In this document: piece after piece, positions 52,769 through 61,100 of the stretch | Layout of the letters: each line of letters starts with the position of its first letter | How positions within the stretch are numbered: position 1 is the first letter of the stretch | NCBI RefSeq assembly: GCF_041435115.1 | Contig: NZ_CP108046.1 | Span: 1,302,001 to 1,366,000 of the forward strand | Direction: 5' to 3' | Origin: Streptomyces sp. NBC_00289 | GTDB taxonomy: Bacteria; Actinomycetota; Actinomycetes; Streptomycetales; Streptomycetaceae | Length of the DNA: 64,000 nt | Position numbers and translations under genes: made by a program | The notes under the pieces: generated by a model | What the model was told of the DNA's origin: nothing | Database searches by the model: none | The model's input: only the letters and a program-made list of their open reading frames with translations

Positions 52769-54292
52769 ATGTCATCCGCACTCCCCCCGTCCTCACAGCC
52801 GAGCCCGTCGGCCGAGGCCCAACCCGCCCTGCGCCGTTCCCTCGGTGTCGTCGACGGCGTCGCCATCGCCGCGTCCAGCACCGCGGCCACCACCAGCATC
52901 GCCATCGGCATGGGCACGATCGCGTCCATCGTCGGCCTCCAGGCCCCCGCCCTCCTGCTCCTGGCATTCCTTCCGGTGCTCGGCATCGCCACCGCGTACG
53001 CCCGTCTCAACCGCTCGGAACCGAACTGCGGCAACGGCTACGTGTGGGTCGGCAAGTCCCTCGGCCCCTGGCCCGGCTTCCTGACCGGCTGGGTCACCGT
53101 GGTCGGCTCGCTCATCTTCTGCGCCTACACCAGCGCGATCATGGGCTCGGTCGTTCTGATCCTGGCCAACAAGGCAGGTCTGCACACACTCGCCGGCATC
53201 GCACTCGATCCGACGTCCACCGGTGTCAGCACGGCGGTCGGACTGGTGATCCTCCTCGCCCTGGCAGCACTCACCGTCACCGGAATGCGGGCCGCCACCC
53301 GGTTCCAGTTCGCCCTGCTCATCTTCGAGTACACGGTGCTGCTGGGCTTCTGCGGCTGGGCCCTGGTCACCGGCGACCACGCCGTGTCGCTCTCGTGGTT
53401 CAACCCCTTCGAGATCACCGACGGCACCGCCTTCGCCCAGGGCATGGTCCTCGCGGTCTTCTTCTTCTGGGGCTGGGACGCGGCCTTCAGCGTCAACGAG
53501 GAGACCAGAAGCCCGGGCGACGCGGCCCGCGGAGGCCTCATCGCCCTCTTCGCCATGCTCGGCCTCTTCCTCTTCGCCTCGGTCGCCTTCCAGCGGGAGA
53601 TGAGCCTGGCCGAACTCGTCCGCAACGGCCCCCAGGCGCTTCCCTACCTCGGGGAGAAACTGGCCGCCGAGCCGTGGGCGACCCTGCCTCTGATCGCGCT
53701 GATGTTCTCCGCGGTCGCCTCCGTGCAGGCCACCCTGATTCCCACAGCGCGCGGACTGCTCGCCATGGGCCGCGACCGCACCATGGGGCCGCTGTGGACC
53801 CGCGTCCACTCGCGCTACGGAACTCCCGCCCTCGGCACGCTCGTCGTCACGACCATCGCCGCTGTGATCGCCCTGCTCGCCGTCGCGATACCCAAGCTGA
53901 GCGACATGCTGCTGGCCGCTGTCAACGCCATCGGCCTCGTCGTCGCCCTCTACTACGGCCTCACCGCGCTCGCCTGCGCCGTACGCTTCCGCTCCGCCCT
54001 TCGCGAGGGAGCCCGCGAGGCACTGCTCGCCGTCGGCGTGCCCACGGTGTCCGCGCTGGTCCTGCTCAGCCTCGGCGGCTACCTCGGATACTCCTACCTG
54101 ACCATGAGTGACCACTTCGAACTGAGCCCGGACAACGGCTGGTTCATGTTCTCGCTGCCCGCCGCGATCGTGCTGACCGGGCTCGGTATGGCCGCCTACG
54201 CCAAGTACGTGCGCCGCTCCCGGTACTTCACGACCGGGCGCGGCACCGACGCCGAATCCCTCACCCTCCCGATGGACCACACGGCGGTCTGA
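52769..54292 (+). CDS. APC-superfamily amino acid/amine permease
   Basis: A 507-residue transporter with about 12 helices. The first is the family signature LGVVDGVAIAASSTAATTSIAIGMGTIASIVGLQAPALLLLAFLPVLGIATAYARLN. FFWGWDAAFSVNEETRSPGDAARGG is the conserved mid-segment of APC permeases. Substrate class is amino acids or amines; the exact ligand is unknown. The ATG at 52769 has GAGGAG upstream. It forms a two-gene unit with the amidohydrolase 57 bp downstream, suggesting import of a compound that is then hydrolysed. Confidence 0.9.
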   Translation: MSSALPPSSQPSPSAEAQPALRRSLGVVDGVAIAASSTAATTSIAIGMGTIASIVGLQAPALLLLAFLPVLGIATAYARLNRSEPNCGNGYVWVGKSLGPWPGFLTGWVTVVGSLIFCAYTSAIMGSVVLILANKAGLHTLAGIALDPTSTGVSTAVGLVILLALAALTVTGMRAATRFQFALLIFEYTVLLGFCGWALVTGDHAVSLSWFNPFEITDGTAFAQGMVLAVFFFWGWDAAFSVNEETRSPGDAARGGLIALFAMLGLFLFASVAFQREMSLAELVRNGPQALPYLGEKLAAEPWATLPLIALMFSAVASVQATLIPTARGLLAMGRDRTMGPLWTRVHSRYGTPALGTLVVTTIAAVIALLAVAIPKLSDMLLAAVNAIGLVVALYYGLTALACAVRFRSALREGAREALLAVGVPTVSALVLLSLGGYLGYSYLTMSDHFELSPDNGWFMFSLPAAIVLTGLGMAAYAKYVRRSRYFTTGRGTDAESLTLPMDHTAV

Positions 54293-54349
54293 GCCCTCAC
54301 CCCCTCCCCACCATCACCGCGTTCCCCGCCTTCCCACGGAGTTCACCCC

Positions 54350-56017
54350 ATGTCACACCACTCGGCCACGGGGCCGGCCGACCTCGTTCTCACCGGCGGC
54401 CCCGTGCACACCGTCGATCCCGCCCGCAGCCGCGCCACCGCCGTGGCCGTGCGCCACGGACGGATCGCCGCCGTCGGCCACCACGAGGTGCACGAGCTGA
54501 TCGGGCCGCGCACCGAGGTGGTCGACCTCGCCGGAAAGCTGCTGTTGCCCGGCTTCCAGGACGCTCACGTCCACCCGCAGGGCGCGGGTATCGAGCTCGG
54601 CCTGTGCCACCTCGCCGACACCGTCGACCCCGCCGAGTACCTGCGCAGGATCAAGGCGTACGCCGATGAGCACCCGGACATCGAGTGGATCACCGGCGGC
54701 GGCTGGTCCCTGGAGGCGTTCCCGGGCGGCACTCCCACCGCCGGCGCCCTCGACGCGATCGTCCCCGACCGCCCCGTCTTCCTGCCCAACCGCGACCATC
54801 ACGGCGCCTGGGTCAACAGCCGGGCACTGGAGCGTGCCGGCATCGACTCCCGCACCCCCGACCCCGCCGACGGCCGCATCGAGCGCGACGCCGACGGCAA
54901 CCCGACCGGGACGCTCCAGGAGGGCGCGGTCCACCTCGTGGGAAGACTGGTGCCGGATCCCACGCCGGAACAGCAGCTCGCCGGCCTGCTCCGCGCCCAG
55001 GCCGTGCTGCACTCCCACGGCGTCACCGCCTGGCAGGACGCCATCATCGGCACCTACGCCAACATGACCGATCCGTCGCCCGCCTACCTGACCGCCCACG
55101 ACCGGGGCCTGCTCACCGCCCGCGTCGTCGGCGCCCTGTGGTGGGACCGCGAGCGCGGCACCGAGCAGATCGCCGAACTCCTCTCCCGCAGGGAGGAGTT
55201 GAGCCGGGACCGGTTCCACGCCACCACCGTGAAGATCATGCAGGACGGCATCGCCGAGAACCACACCGCCGCCATGCTCGACCCCTATCTGACCGGCTGC
55301 GGCTGCACCTCGGACAACAGCGGCATCAGCTTCGTCGACCCGGGCGAGCTGCGGAAACACGTCACCGAACTCGACGCGTCCGGCTTCCAGGTCCACTTCC
55401 ACGCGCTGGGCGACCGCGCGGTACGTGAGGCGCTCGATGCCGTGGAGGCCGCCCGGACGGCCAACGGCTGGCGCGACACACGGCACCACCTCGCACACCT
55501 CCAGGTCGTCCATCCCCACGACGTGCCGCGCTTCCGCACTCTGGGCGCGAGCGCCAACCTGCAAATGCTGTGGGCCGCCCACGAACCGCAGATGGACGAA
55601 CTGACCCTGCCCTTCCTCGGCGCGGAACGCGGCACCCGGCAGTATCCCTTCGGCGATCTCCTGCGCGCCGGAGCGACCCTGGCCGCGGGCAGCGACTGGC
55701 CGGTCAGCAGCCCCGACCCGCTCCAGGCCATCCACGTCGCCGTCAACCGCATCGCCCAGGGGGCGCCCGAAGGCACCCCCGCCTTCCTTCCCCAGCAGCG
55801 CCTCGACCTGGGAGCCGCCATCGCCGCGTACACGGCCGGCAGCGCCTACGTGAACCACCTCGACGACAGCACCGGCAGCATCACCGTCGGCAAGTCGGCC
55901 GACCTCGTCCTCCTCGACCGCGACCCCTTCTCCGGCCCACCCGAGGAGATCGCCACCACCCGCGTCCTGGAGACCTTCGTGGAAGGCGAACGCGTCCACG
56001 CGACCCCGGACGCCTGA
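54350..56017 (+). CDS. Amidohydrolase family 3 protein (YtcJ-like)
   Basis: A 555-residue metal-dependent amidohydrolase. The metal-binding HxH is DAHVHPQG near residue 68, the Lys/His region is TVKIMQDGIAENHTAAML and FQVHFHALGDRAVREALD, and the final Asp is in LAAGSDWPVSSPDPL. Members hydrolyse N-formyl, N-acyl or other amide bonds; YtcJ-type substrates are mostly unknown. The start at the ATG 54350 follows a purine-poor leader (ACGGAG ten bases upstream). It is the second gene of the TetR-controlled cassette and is followed by a hairpin. Confidence 0.9.
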   Translation: MSHHSATGPADLVLTGGPVHTVDPARSRATAVAVRHGRIAAVGHHEVHELIGPRTEVVDLAGKLLLPGFQDAHVHPQGAGIELGLCHLADTVDPAEYLRRIKAYADEHPDIEWITGGGWSLEAFPGGTPTAGALDAIVPDRPVFLPNRDHHGAWVNSRALERAGIDSRTPDPADGRIERDADGNPTGTLQEGAVHLVGRLVPDPTPEQQLAGLLRAQAVLHSHGVTAWQDAIIGTYANMTDPSPAYLTAHDRGLLTARVVGALWWDRERGTEQIAELLSRREELSRDRFHATTVKIMQDGIAENHTAAMLDPYLTGCGCTSDNSGISFVDPGELRKHVTELDASGFQVHFHALGDRAVREALDAVEAARTANGWRDTRHHLAHLQVVHPHDVPRFRTLGASANLQMLWAAHEPQMDELTLPFLGAERGTRQYPFGDLLRAGATLAAGSDWPVSSPDPLQAIHVAVNRIAQGAPEGTPAFLPQQRLDLGAAIAAYTAGSAYVNHLDDSTGSITVGKSADLVLLDRDPFSGPPEEIATTRVLETFVEGERVHATPDA

Positions 56018-56079
56018 CGTCCGGCCCAGCACGCACCGAACCCGCGCGGTCGGCTCGGACGCTTCCCCGGCATACGAAA

Positions 56080-56108
56080 CCCCCTACCCGGAATGCTCGG
56101 GCAGGGGG
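56080..56108. terminator. Hairpin terminator after the amidohydrolase
   Basis: CCCCCTACCCG (56080-56090) pairs with CGGGCAGGGGG (56098-56108), with one mismatch and a 7-nt loop. Confidence 0.7.
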
Positions 56109-56129
56109 ACAGTCGCCGGCTGTCGCGGG

Positions 56130-56225
56130 TCAGTTGTAGACAGCGGTGTCGGTGAAGTCACCGTAGTCGGTATTCAGGAAGACCCAGCTGTCCGCCTTCA
56201 CCGGCGCGGAATTGGCAATCGTGCG
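56130..56225 (-). pseudogene. 3' fragment of a secreted-protein-like gene
   Basis: Reading leftward to a TGA at 56130-56132, the frame ends IANSAPVKADSWVFLNTDYGDFTDTAVYN, which reads like the C-terminus of a real extracellular protein. No start or upstream portion is present: sequence beyond about 56226 instead matches the coding pattern of a plus-strand fragment. I take it as a truncated remnant. Confidence 0.45.
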
Positions 56226-56228
56226 ACC

Positions 56229-56510
56229 GAAGCATGCGAGCTGGCCCAGGCGAACGACGACCGCGATCCGTCCGACGAGGCTCTGATCATGCTGGGCAGC
56301 CGGGAGGTTGTGGAGCGAGCCCGGGTCTGGGTGACCGTGGTGATGGAGATGGAGCGGTTCCTGCGCGAGGGCACGCGCGACCCGCAGGCCTGGCAGGTGC
56401 TGCTGGAGCGCCAGCGTGCCGGCCGCGAGGGCTACTACGCGGCCGTACGCGAGGACCTGCGGCTACCACCCGGGCACCCGGCGCGATGGCCGTCGATGCC
56501 GGAGGCGTGA
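56229..56510 (+). pseudogene. 3' fragment of a hypothetical gene
   Basis: A plus-strand frame reads ACELAQANDDRDPSDEALIML and then SREVVERARVWVTVVMEMERFLREGTRDPQAWQVLLERQRAGREGYYAAVREDLRLPPG, ending at TGA 56508-56510. It has normal coding character but no plausible start, and it abuts the oppositely oriented fragment at about 56226. It is either a remnant or a short gene from the ATG at 56289. Function unknown. Confidence 0.45.
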
Positions 56511-56559
56511 GCCGCCCCGGGCCGACAAGCGTCTGCGTGTGGTGCGCCGGACCGAGGCG

Positions 56560-57066
56560 TCAGGAGGGGCTCGGGGCGGCGCTGGGGCCCATGCCGGACA
56601 TGTGGACGATGGTGCCGCCCACCTTGGGGCGGAACTGCTCGAGCGACTGTAGCTCGGCGCTGATCACCCAGCGGAATCCCACCAGGAAATCGCCCTGGTA
56701 CATGCCGGCGGTGTCCAGCCAGGTCTGCTGGAACCGCTCCTCGGGGAACGTCGTGATGAGGTAGTCGGCCTTCTTGGTGTGGCAGACACCCTGGCGCAAC
56801 TCGTCCGCCTCGACGCGGATCTTGGCCTTGCAGTTCGTCAGGCTCGCGATGACCTCGACCTTCGCGGGCGCCACGACCTCGGCCTTGACGGCCGAGATCG
56901 CCGGGGTCTTCGAAGCCTTCTTCCCGACGGCCGAGTCGTCTTCGGCACCGCCGCACGCCGTCGCCAGGGGCAGAAGGGCCAGGCTGGCGCCGACCGCGGC
57001 GCCACGCACCAGACGGGTGGCGGAGGGGGCGCGGCCGGTGCGCGTTCGCAGTTGTGGCTGGGGCAC
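56560..57066 (-). CDS. Secreted lipoprotein of unknown function
   Basis: A 168-residue protein. The signal region RLVRGAAVGASLALLPLATACGG ends in a lipobox Cys near residue 38. The mature part has a possible disulfide pair in SLTNCKAKIRVEADELRQGVCHTKKADYLITTFPEE, followed by a conserved-looking QQTWLDTAGMYQGDFLVGFRWVISAEL. I take the GTG at 57066, with GGAG eight bases upstream, because it places the signal peptide properly; the frame is open to 57207. No family recognised. Membrane-anchored outer-face role is inferred. Confidence 0.75.
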   Translation of the reverse strand: MPQPQLRTRTGRAPSATRLVRGAAVGASLALLPLATACGGAEDDSAVGKKASKTPAISAVKAEVVAPAKVEVIASLTNCKAKIRVEADELRQGVCHTKKADYLITTFPEERFQQTWLDTAGMYQGDFLVGFRWVISAELQSLEQFRPKVGGTIVHMSGMGPSAAPSPS

Positions 57067-57175
57067 GTCGCTCGCTCCGTATCCAGGCTGTTCCTGCCCG
57101 CACGGCGGACACCTTACGACGAGAGGTACGGGCGAACGCTGACGAGCGTTCACCTTCGGACTTCGGGTGATCTCG

Positions 57176-57385
57176 TCATTGCGCCCCGGACCCGCCACGG
57201 TCTGCACAGGGCATCACCGCACGGGTCCACTGAACAAGCCGGTCAAGGACGGCCAACACGACATCCTGGCGCCGGGACGGAAGGAAAGGCCACGTCAGCC
57301 ATGCGGGTGCCGACAGCAACACGACTGCCGTGAGGGGCAGCAGGAACAGGGCAACGAAAAACGGGCGCGCCGGCCACACGGGCAT
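57176..57385 (-). CDS. Small membrane protein, hypothetical
   Basis: A 69-residue frame with GGAGG seven bases before its ATG. It has one or two hydrophobic stretches (FFVALFLLPLTAVVLLSAPAWLTWPFL) and an amphipathic tail. Nothing similar is known to me. The good ribosome-binding site is the main argument that it is real. Confidence 0.4.
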   Translation of the reverse strand: MPVWPARPFFVALFLLPLTAVVLLSAPAWLTWPFLPSRRQDVVLAVLDRLVQWTRAVMPCADRGGSGAQ

Positions 57386-57661
57386 GCGTCAACCTCCACG
57401 ACTTGTCCCGGACAAGGGGAACCGTGCTGGATGGCGACGCGAACTGGGCACCCCAGGCGCACCTGCGCATGAAGTCTCCGGCCAAAGCCGACATCCGTGA
57501 ACCGTTCGAGCCTACCCCCAACACACCAGTCGCAGGGGGCAGTTCGCGCAAGACGGTACGTGGCGCCGCGATGGCATGCGGGCGGCCCGAGACGAGGGGA
57601 TGTCGGCCAGGTTCACGCGGCAGTACGGACCGCACACTCCCCGGGTGGCACCCTGGACGCC

Positions 57662-58231
57662 CTACGGGACCTCGCTCCGGGCGCTACGCTGAGCGCTTCT
57701 CCTGTTGATCGTCGCCACAATGTCCTCGGGCGACTGAACAGCGGAGAAATAGGTCTCATGCTCCTGGTTCAGGATCGCGAAAAGGTTGACCACCACTTCC
57801 TTTGTTTTACTCAGAGCCTGCTTCTTCTGATCGGGAGTGTTGCTGCTGATGATCTCTATCAAGGTCAGCTCCCACGTCGCAAGAGCTTCGGCGAGAAGAA
57901 TGTTCTGGGCTCTGTAAGTCCCCCAGTTCTCTCGCCAGCCCCAAAATGCACTCAGCGCCGCGAATACCGCAACGAGCACGCTGACTGTGGCCAGAAGGCC
58001 CACGTTGTTCTGCGTCTGGGGGTAGATGAAGAGAAGCGGGAGAATCACTCCCATCACCACTTCGAGCCCACCAAAAAGACGGAACCAGAAAACGGATGCC
58101 CGCGCGAAGAAGTGCGAGCGCTTCTGATGCCTGACCAGCAGCCTTCGTACTATTTGGTCACACTCTGGGAACTGGGCCCCGATATCGGCATGCCACTCGT
58201 AGAGTGCGCTTCTTCCTGACGTCCACCGCAT
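57662..58231 (-). CDS. DUF4231/SLATT-like two-transmembrane protein
   Basis: A 189-residue protein with two membrane helices (LEVVMGVILPLLFIYPQ, and VGLLATVSVLVAVFAALSAFWG) followed by the hallmark segment YRAQNILLAEALATWELTLIEI and an amphipathic C-terminus. This matches the DUF4231 branch of the SLATT group, proposed as pore-forming effectors in nucleotide-signal immune systems. Its GC is far below its neighbours: 94 of 180 bases (52%) in 57721-57900. It lies beside an IS element and remnants, so recent acquisition is likely. No SMODS/cyclase, SLOG or other partner gene is in the window. Confidence 0.75.
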   Translation of the reverse strand: MRWTSGRSALYEWHADIGAQFPECDQIVRRLLVRHQKRSHFFARASVFWFRLFGGLEVVMGVILPLLFIYPQTQNNVGLLATVSVLVAVFAALSAFWGWRENWGTYRAQNILLAEALATWELTLIEIISSNTPDQKKQALSKTKEVVVNLFAILNQEHETYFSAVQSPEDIVATINRRSAQRSARSEVP

Positions 58232-58681
58232 GCCCGCCCCCGGTTATGGTTGACTCACGATGCAAAACGTGGATCTTGTCCACGATGCACCGTTTCTCTC
58301 GTTCCTGCGGCCCGCTTGCTGAAGGCCTGTCAGGGCAAGGACCCAGAATATGGGCAGAGCAACACCGCGCAACGGATTTGGTCGAATCCCTCGCTCGATC
58401 AGCTGACGGACAGCCGAGCGGGCCGGAAGCGCCCTCGATCGGGCAGCTGAGCCGGTCCGGGCAAGCGCGCCCGTCCGGCCAAGCGCGCCTGTACCAACAC
58501 CCCATCACTGAACGGGCAATGAGCGACTGCACCCCACCTGACCAGGCCCATGGACCCAAGGGGCCGGAGGCGCGGGCCTGTTGTGCCATCCGCCTGTCCG
58601 TCGGCTGTCGGCAGCGCCCGATTCGCGCCCTGCGCGCGGAACGGCCTCGCGGCCGGGGGGCGGTGATCCGAACAACGGACC
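58232..58681. other. 450-bp gap between the DUF4231 gene and the IS
   Basis: No supported gene. Long frames on both strands lack family features. A short direct repeat CAAGCGCGCC occurs twice near 58464 and 58481. Confidence 0.5.
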
Positions 58682-58685
58682 CTAG

Positions 58686-60394
58686 AAGGCTCATGAAGAT
58701 CTTGGGTTCTGGCCCTGCCGCGTCAGCGGCAGGGCCAGACTCGCCATGTGGCGATGGGTGAGTGGGTCGGCGAGATGGTCGGGCCGGACGTGTGGGAGAC
58801 CTGCCGGGAGTTGATCCCGGCAGGGAGTGTGTTCGCGTTCCTGGCCGAGCACCGCGGCGAGCTGTTCCCGGCTGAGATGTTCGTGGACATGTACCCGTCG
58901 GCGAACGGACGGCCGAGCATGCCGCCGCAGATTCTGGCCGCCGCGATCACCTTGCAGGCCCTTAACGGGCTGTCGGACTTCGAGACGGTCCAGGAGCTGC
59001 GGTGCGACCTGCGGTGGAAGGCCGCCTGCGGGCTGGGCCTGCACGACATGGCCTTCGACCCGTCGCTGCTGGCCTACTTCCGCCGCCGGCTGGCCCGTTC
59101 CGCCCGCCCCAACCGCATCTTCGAGGCCGTGCGCGAGGTCGTGAAGGCCACCGGAGTCCTCAAGGGCAAGCACCGCCGGGCGCTGGACTCCACCGTGCTG
59201 GACGACGCGGTCGCCACCCAGGACACCGTCACCCAGCTCATCGCCGCCGTCCGCGCGGTGATCCGCGAGGTCCCCGGCGCCGACGCGGTCGTCGCTGCGC
59301 AGTGCACCGCCCACGACTACACCGACCCGGGCAAGCCCCGCATCGCCTGGAACGACGAGCAGGCCCGCGCCGAGCTGGTCGACGCGCTGGTCACCGATGC
59401 CCTGCGACTGCTGGGCCACCTGCCAGACCAGCAACTCGGCGACAAAGCCGCGAACGTGGTGGGCATCCTGGCCCTGGTCGCCGGCCAGGACGTCGAGCCC
59501 GCCGAGGACTCCGACGGCCGCGACGGACGCTGGCGCATCACCCAAGGCACCGCTCCCAGCCGGATGCTCTCCACCGTCGATCCCGAAGCCCGGCACATCC
59601 ACAAGACCCGCAGCCACCAGCAGGACGGCTTCAAGGCCCACCTGGCCATCGAGCCCGAGACCGGCTTATACACCGCCGTCGCCCTGCGGCCCGGCGCCGG
59701 AGCCGAACACCACGAGGCCGCCGTCGGCCTGGACCTGCTCGCCGACGAGGACGACCCGCTGGACGTCTTCGGCGACACCGCCTACTCCGCCGCCGACGCC
59801 CGCCAGACCCTCCACGAGGCCGGCCACCGGCTGTTCCTCAAACCCGCCCCACTGCGACCCGCCATCCCCGGCGGTTTCATCCTCGACGACTTCGCCATCG
59901 ACACCACAGCCGCCATCGTGACCTGCCCGGCCGGACACGCCGTGGCCCTGTCCGACCCCGGCGGGCAGCACCACCAACGCAAAGCCTCTTTCGGGGACTT
60001 ATGCACCGCATGCCACCTGCGCGAGCGGTGCACCAAAGCCAAGGCCGGACGCATCCTGACCATCCGACCGCACCACGACCTCCAGACAGCCGCCCGCCAC
60101 CAGGCCGCCACCGACCCTGGCTGGCAGGCCGACTACCGCCGCTGGAGACCACCGGTCGAACGCGCCGTCGCCTGGCTCGTCCACCACGGCAACCGGCGCC
60201 TGCGCTACCGCGGCACCATCAAGAACAACACCTGGCTCCACACCCGGGCCGCCGCCCTCAACCTCCGCCGACTGATCAACCTCGGACTCACCCACACCAG
60301 TGGCACCTGGCACCTCGCACCAGCCACTACATGACCGGAGGGGCTGTCCGGCCTGACGGCCGGACAGCCCCTCACCAAGATCTTCATCAGCCTT
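58686..60394 (+). mobile_element. IS1182-family insertion sequence, complete
   Basis: A 1709-bp element with 20-bp terminal inverted repeats differing at one position (58686-58705, AAGGCTCATGAAGATCTTGG; 60375-60394 in complement), flanked on both sides by CTAG (58682-58685 and 60395-60398), a likely 4-bp target duplication. Each end also has a strong subterminal hairpin: 12-bp arms at 58710-58737 just before the transposase start, and 15-bp arms at 60339-60372 right after its stop. The single transposase is intact, so the element may be active. Confidence 0.88.
58748..60334 (+). CDS. IS1182-family transposase
   Basis: A 528-residue DDE transposase. The N-terminal IS1182 domain has FVDMYPSANGRPSMPPQILAAAITLQALNGLSDFE. 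Catalytic candidates are the Asp in RALDSTVLDD, the Asp in VFGDTAYSA and the Glu in PPVERAVAWLVHHGNRRLRYRG. A cysteine cluster TACHLRERCTKAKAG lies in between. The GTG start at 58748 is 10 nt after the left hairpin, with an ATG two codons later as the alternative. The hairpin could hide the ribosome-binding site and keep expression low. The product moves this element by cut-and-paste or copying. Confidence 0.93.
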   Translation: MAMGEWVGEMVGPDVWETCRELIPAGSVFAFLAEHRGELFPAEMFVDMYPSANGRPSMPPQILAAAITLQALNGLSDFETVQELRCDLRWKAACGLGLHDMAFDPSLLAYFRRRLARSARPNRIFEAVREVVKATGVLKGKHRRALDSTVLDDAVATQDTVTQLIAAVRAVIREVPGADAVVAAQCTAHDYTDPGKPRIAWNDEQARAELVDALVTDALRLLGHLPDQQLGDKAANVVGILALVAGQDVEPAEDSDGRDGRWRITQGTAPSRMLSTVDPEARHIHKTRSHQQDGFKAHLAIEPETGLYTAVALRPGAGAEHHEAAVGLDLLADEDDPLDVFGDTAYSAADARQTLHEAGHRLFLKPAPLRPAIPGGFILDDFAIDTTAAIVTCPAGHAVALSDPGGQHHQRKASFGDLCTACHLRERCTKAKAGRILTIRPHHDLQTAARHQAATDPGWQADYRRWRPPVERAVAWLVHHGNRRLRYRGTIKNNTWLHTRAAALNLRRLINLGLTHTSGTWHLAPATT

Positions 60395-60865
60395 CTAGCC
60401 GTCGTACGCCGAGCAGAGGGTGCGTACCTTCTTGTGGGCGGCCACCGCGCCGGCGTCCTTCACGTCGTACGTCTGCAGACGGCGCATGACGTCCTGCATC
60501 GCGGTGTCCAGGCGTTTGTAGTCGCCGTCCAACTGGGCCGCGGAATGGGCCAGCGCGGCGGCGGCACCCGCCCGGTTGTAGCGGGCCTGGGACGCACGGT
60601 CGGAGTCGACGTAGACGGCGCTCAGTTCCGGGACTCGGCCGAACGCCTGACACGCGCCCACCGCGTCGGCCCGCGCGTCGCCGAGACCGGCGCCGGCCGC
60701 CGCGCTGTCGCCGCCGGCCCAGATCAGCCAGCCGAGGCACACTCCCGCGCCGGCGGCCACGAGCGCCGCGATGAGGGGTGCCCGCCACCGGGCGGAGGGT
60801 CGGCCTTGGGCGGCGGGAACCGGCGGGGTGACGGGTGGCGGCGGGACGGAGGCGGGCACGGTCAT
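60395..60865 (-). CDS. Membrane-anchored hypothetical protein; stop codon inside the IS target CTAG
   Basis: A 156-residue protein. A proline-rich cytoplasmic N-terminus is followed by one membrane helix (LIAALVAAGAGVCLGWLIWAGG, residues ~31-52) and an extracellular helical domain with two cysteines (GACQAFGRV, VRTLCSAYDG) that may form a disulfide. No family recognised. The TAG stop (60395-60397) is part of the CTAG duplicated at the right end of the IS, so the insertion falls exactly at the stop codon and leaves the protein unchanged. Confidence 0.75.
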   Translation of the reverse strand: MTVPASVPPPPVTPPVPAAQGRPSARWRAPLIAALVAAGAGVCLGWLIWAGGDSAAAGAGLGDARADAVGACQAFGRVPELSAVYVDSDRASQARYNRAGAAAALAHSAAQLDGDYKRLDTAMQDVMRRLQTYDVKDAGAVAAHKKVRTLCSAYDG

Positions 60866-61100
60866 CGACTCGGCTCTCTGCGGCGGGGGCGAACGGTCCC
60901 GCTGCTCGGGACCGGAAGCAAAATAGCCGCCGCGGCGTCCACACGTACGACGATTGACTCGAACAGCCTTGCTGTAATGGCCGGTTCACGCCTCATGGCG
61001 ACAGCACCAGCGGTGCGCCGTGGGCGTGACACCCCTTGTCCCGGCGTGGTCGTCTACCGGCACGGTGGCCTCTTCGACGGCCACAGACCGTAAGCCCAGG

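Noticed and set aside
57167..57661. Several plus-strand frames in the gap before the DUF4231 gene
   Set aside because: No ribosome-binding sites or family resemblance; composition is typical of GC-driven open frames.
58204..58761. 185-residue plus-strand frame left of the IS
   Set aside because: Runs antisense through the DUF4231 start and into the IS left end; no recognisable protein.
57662..60394. A multi-gene defence island around the DUF4231 gene
   Set aside because: Only one candidate effector is present; neighbours are a lipoprotein, remnants and an IS, so a system cannot be claimed.
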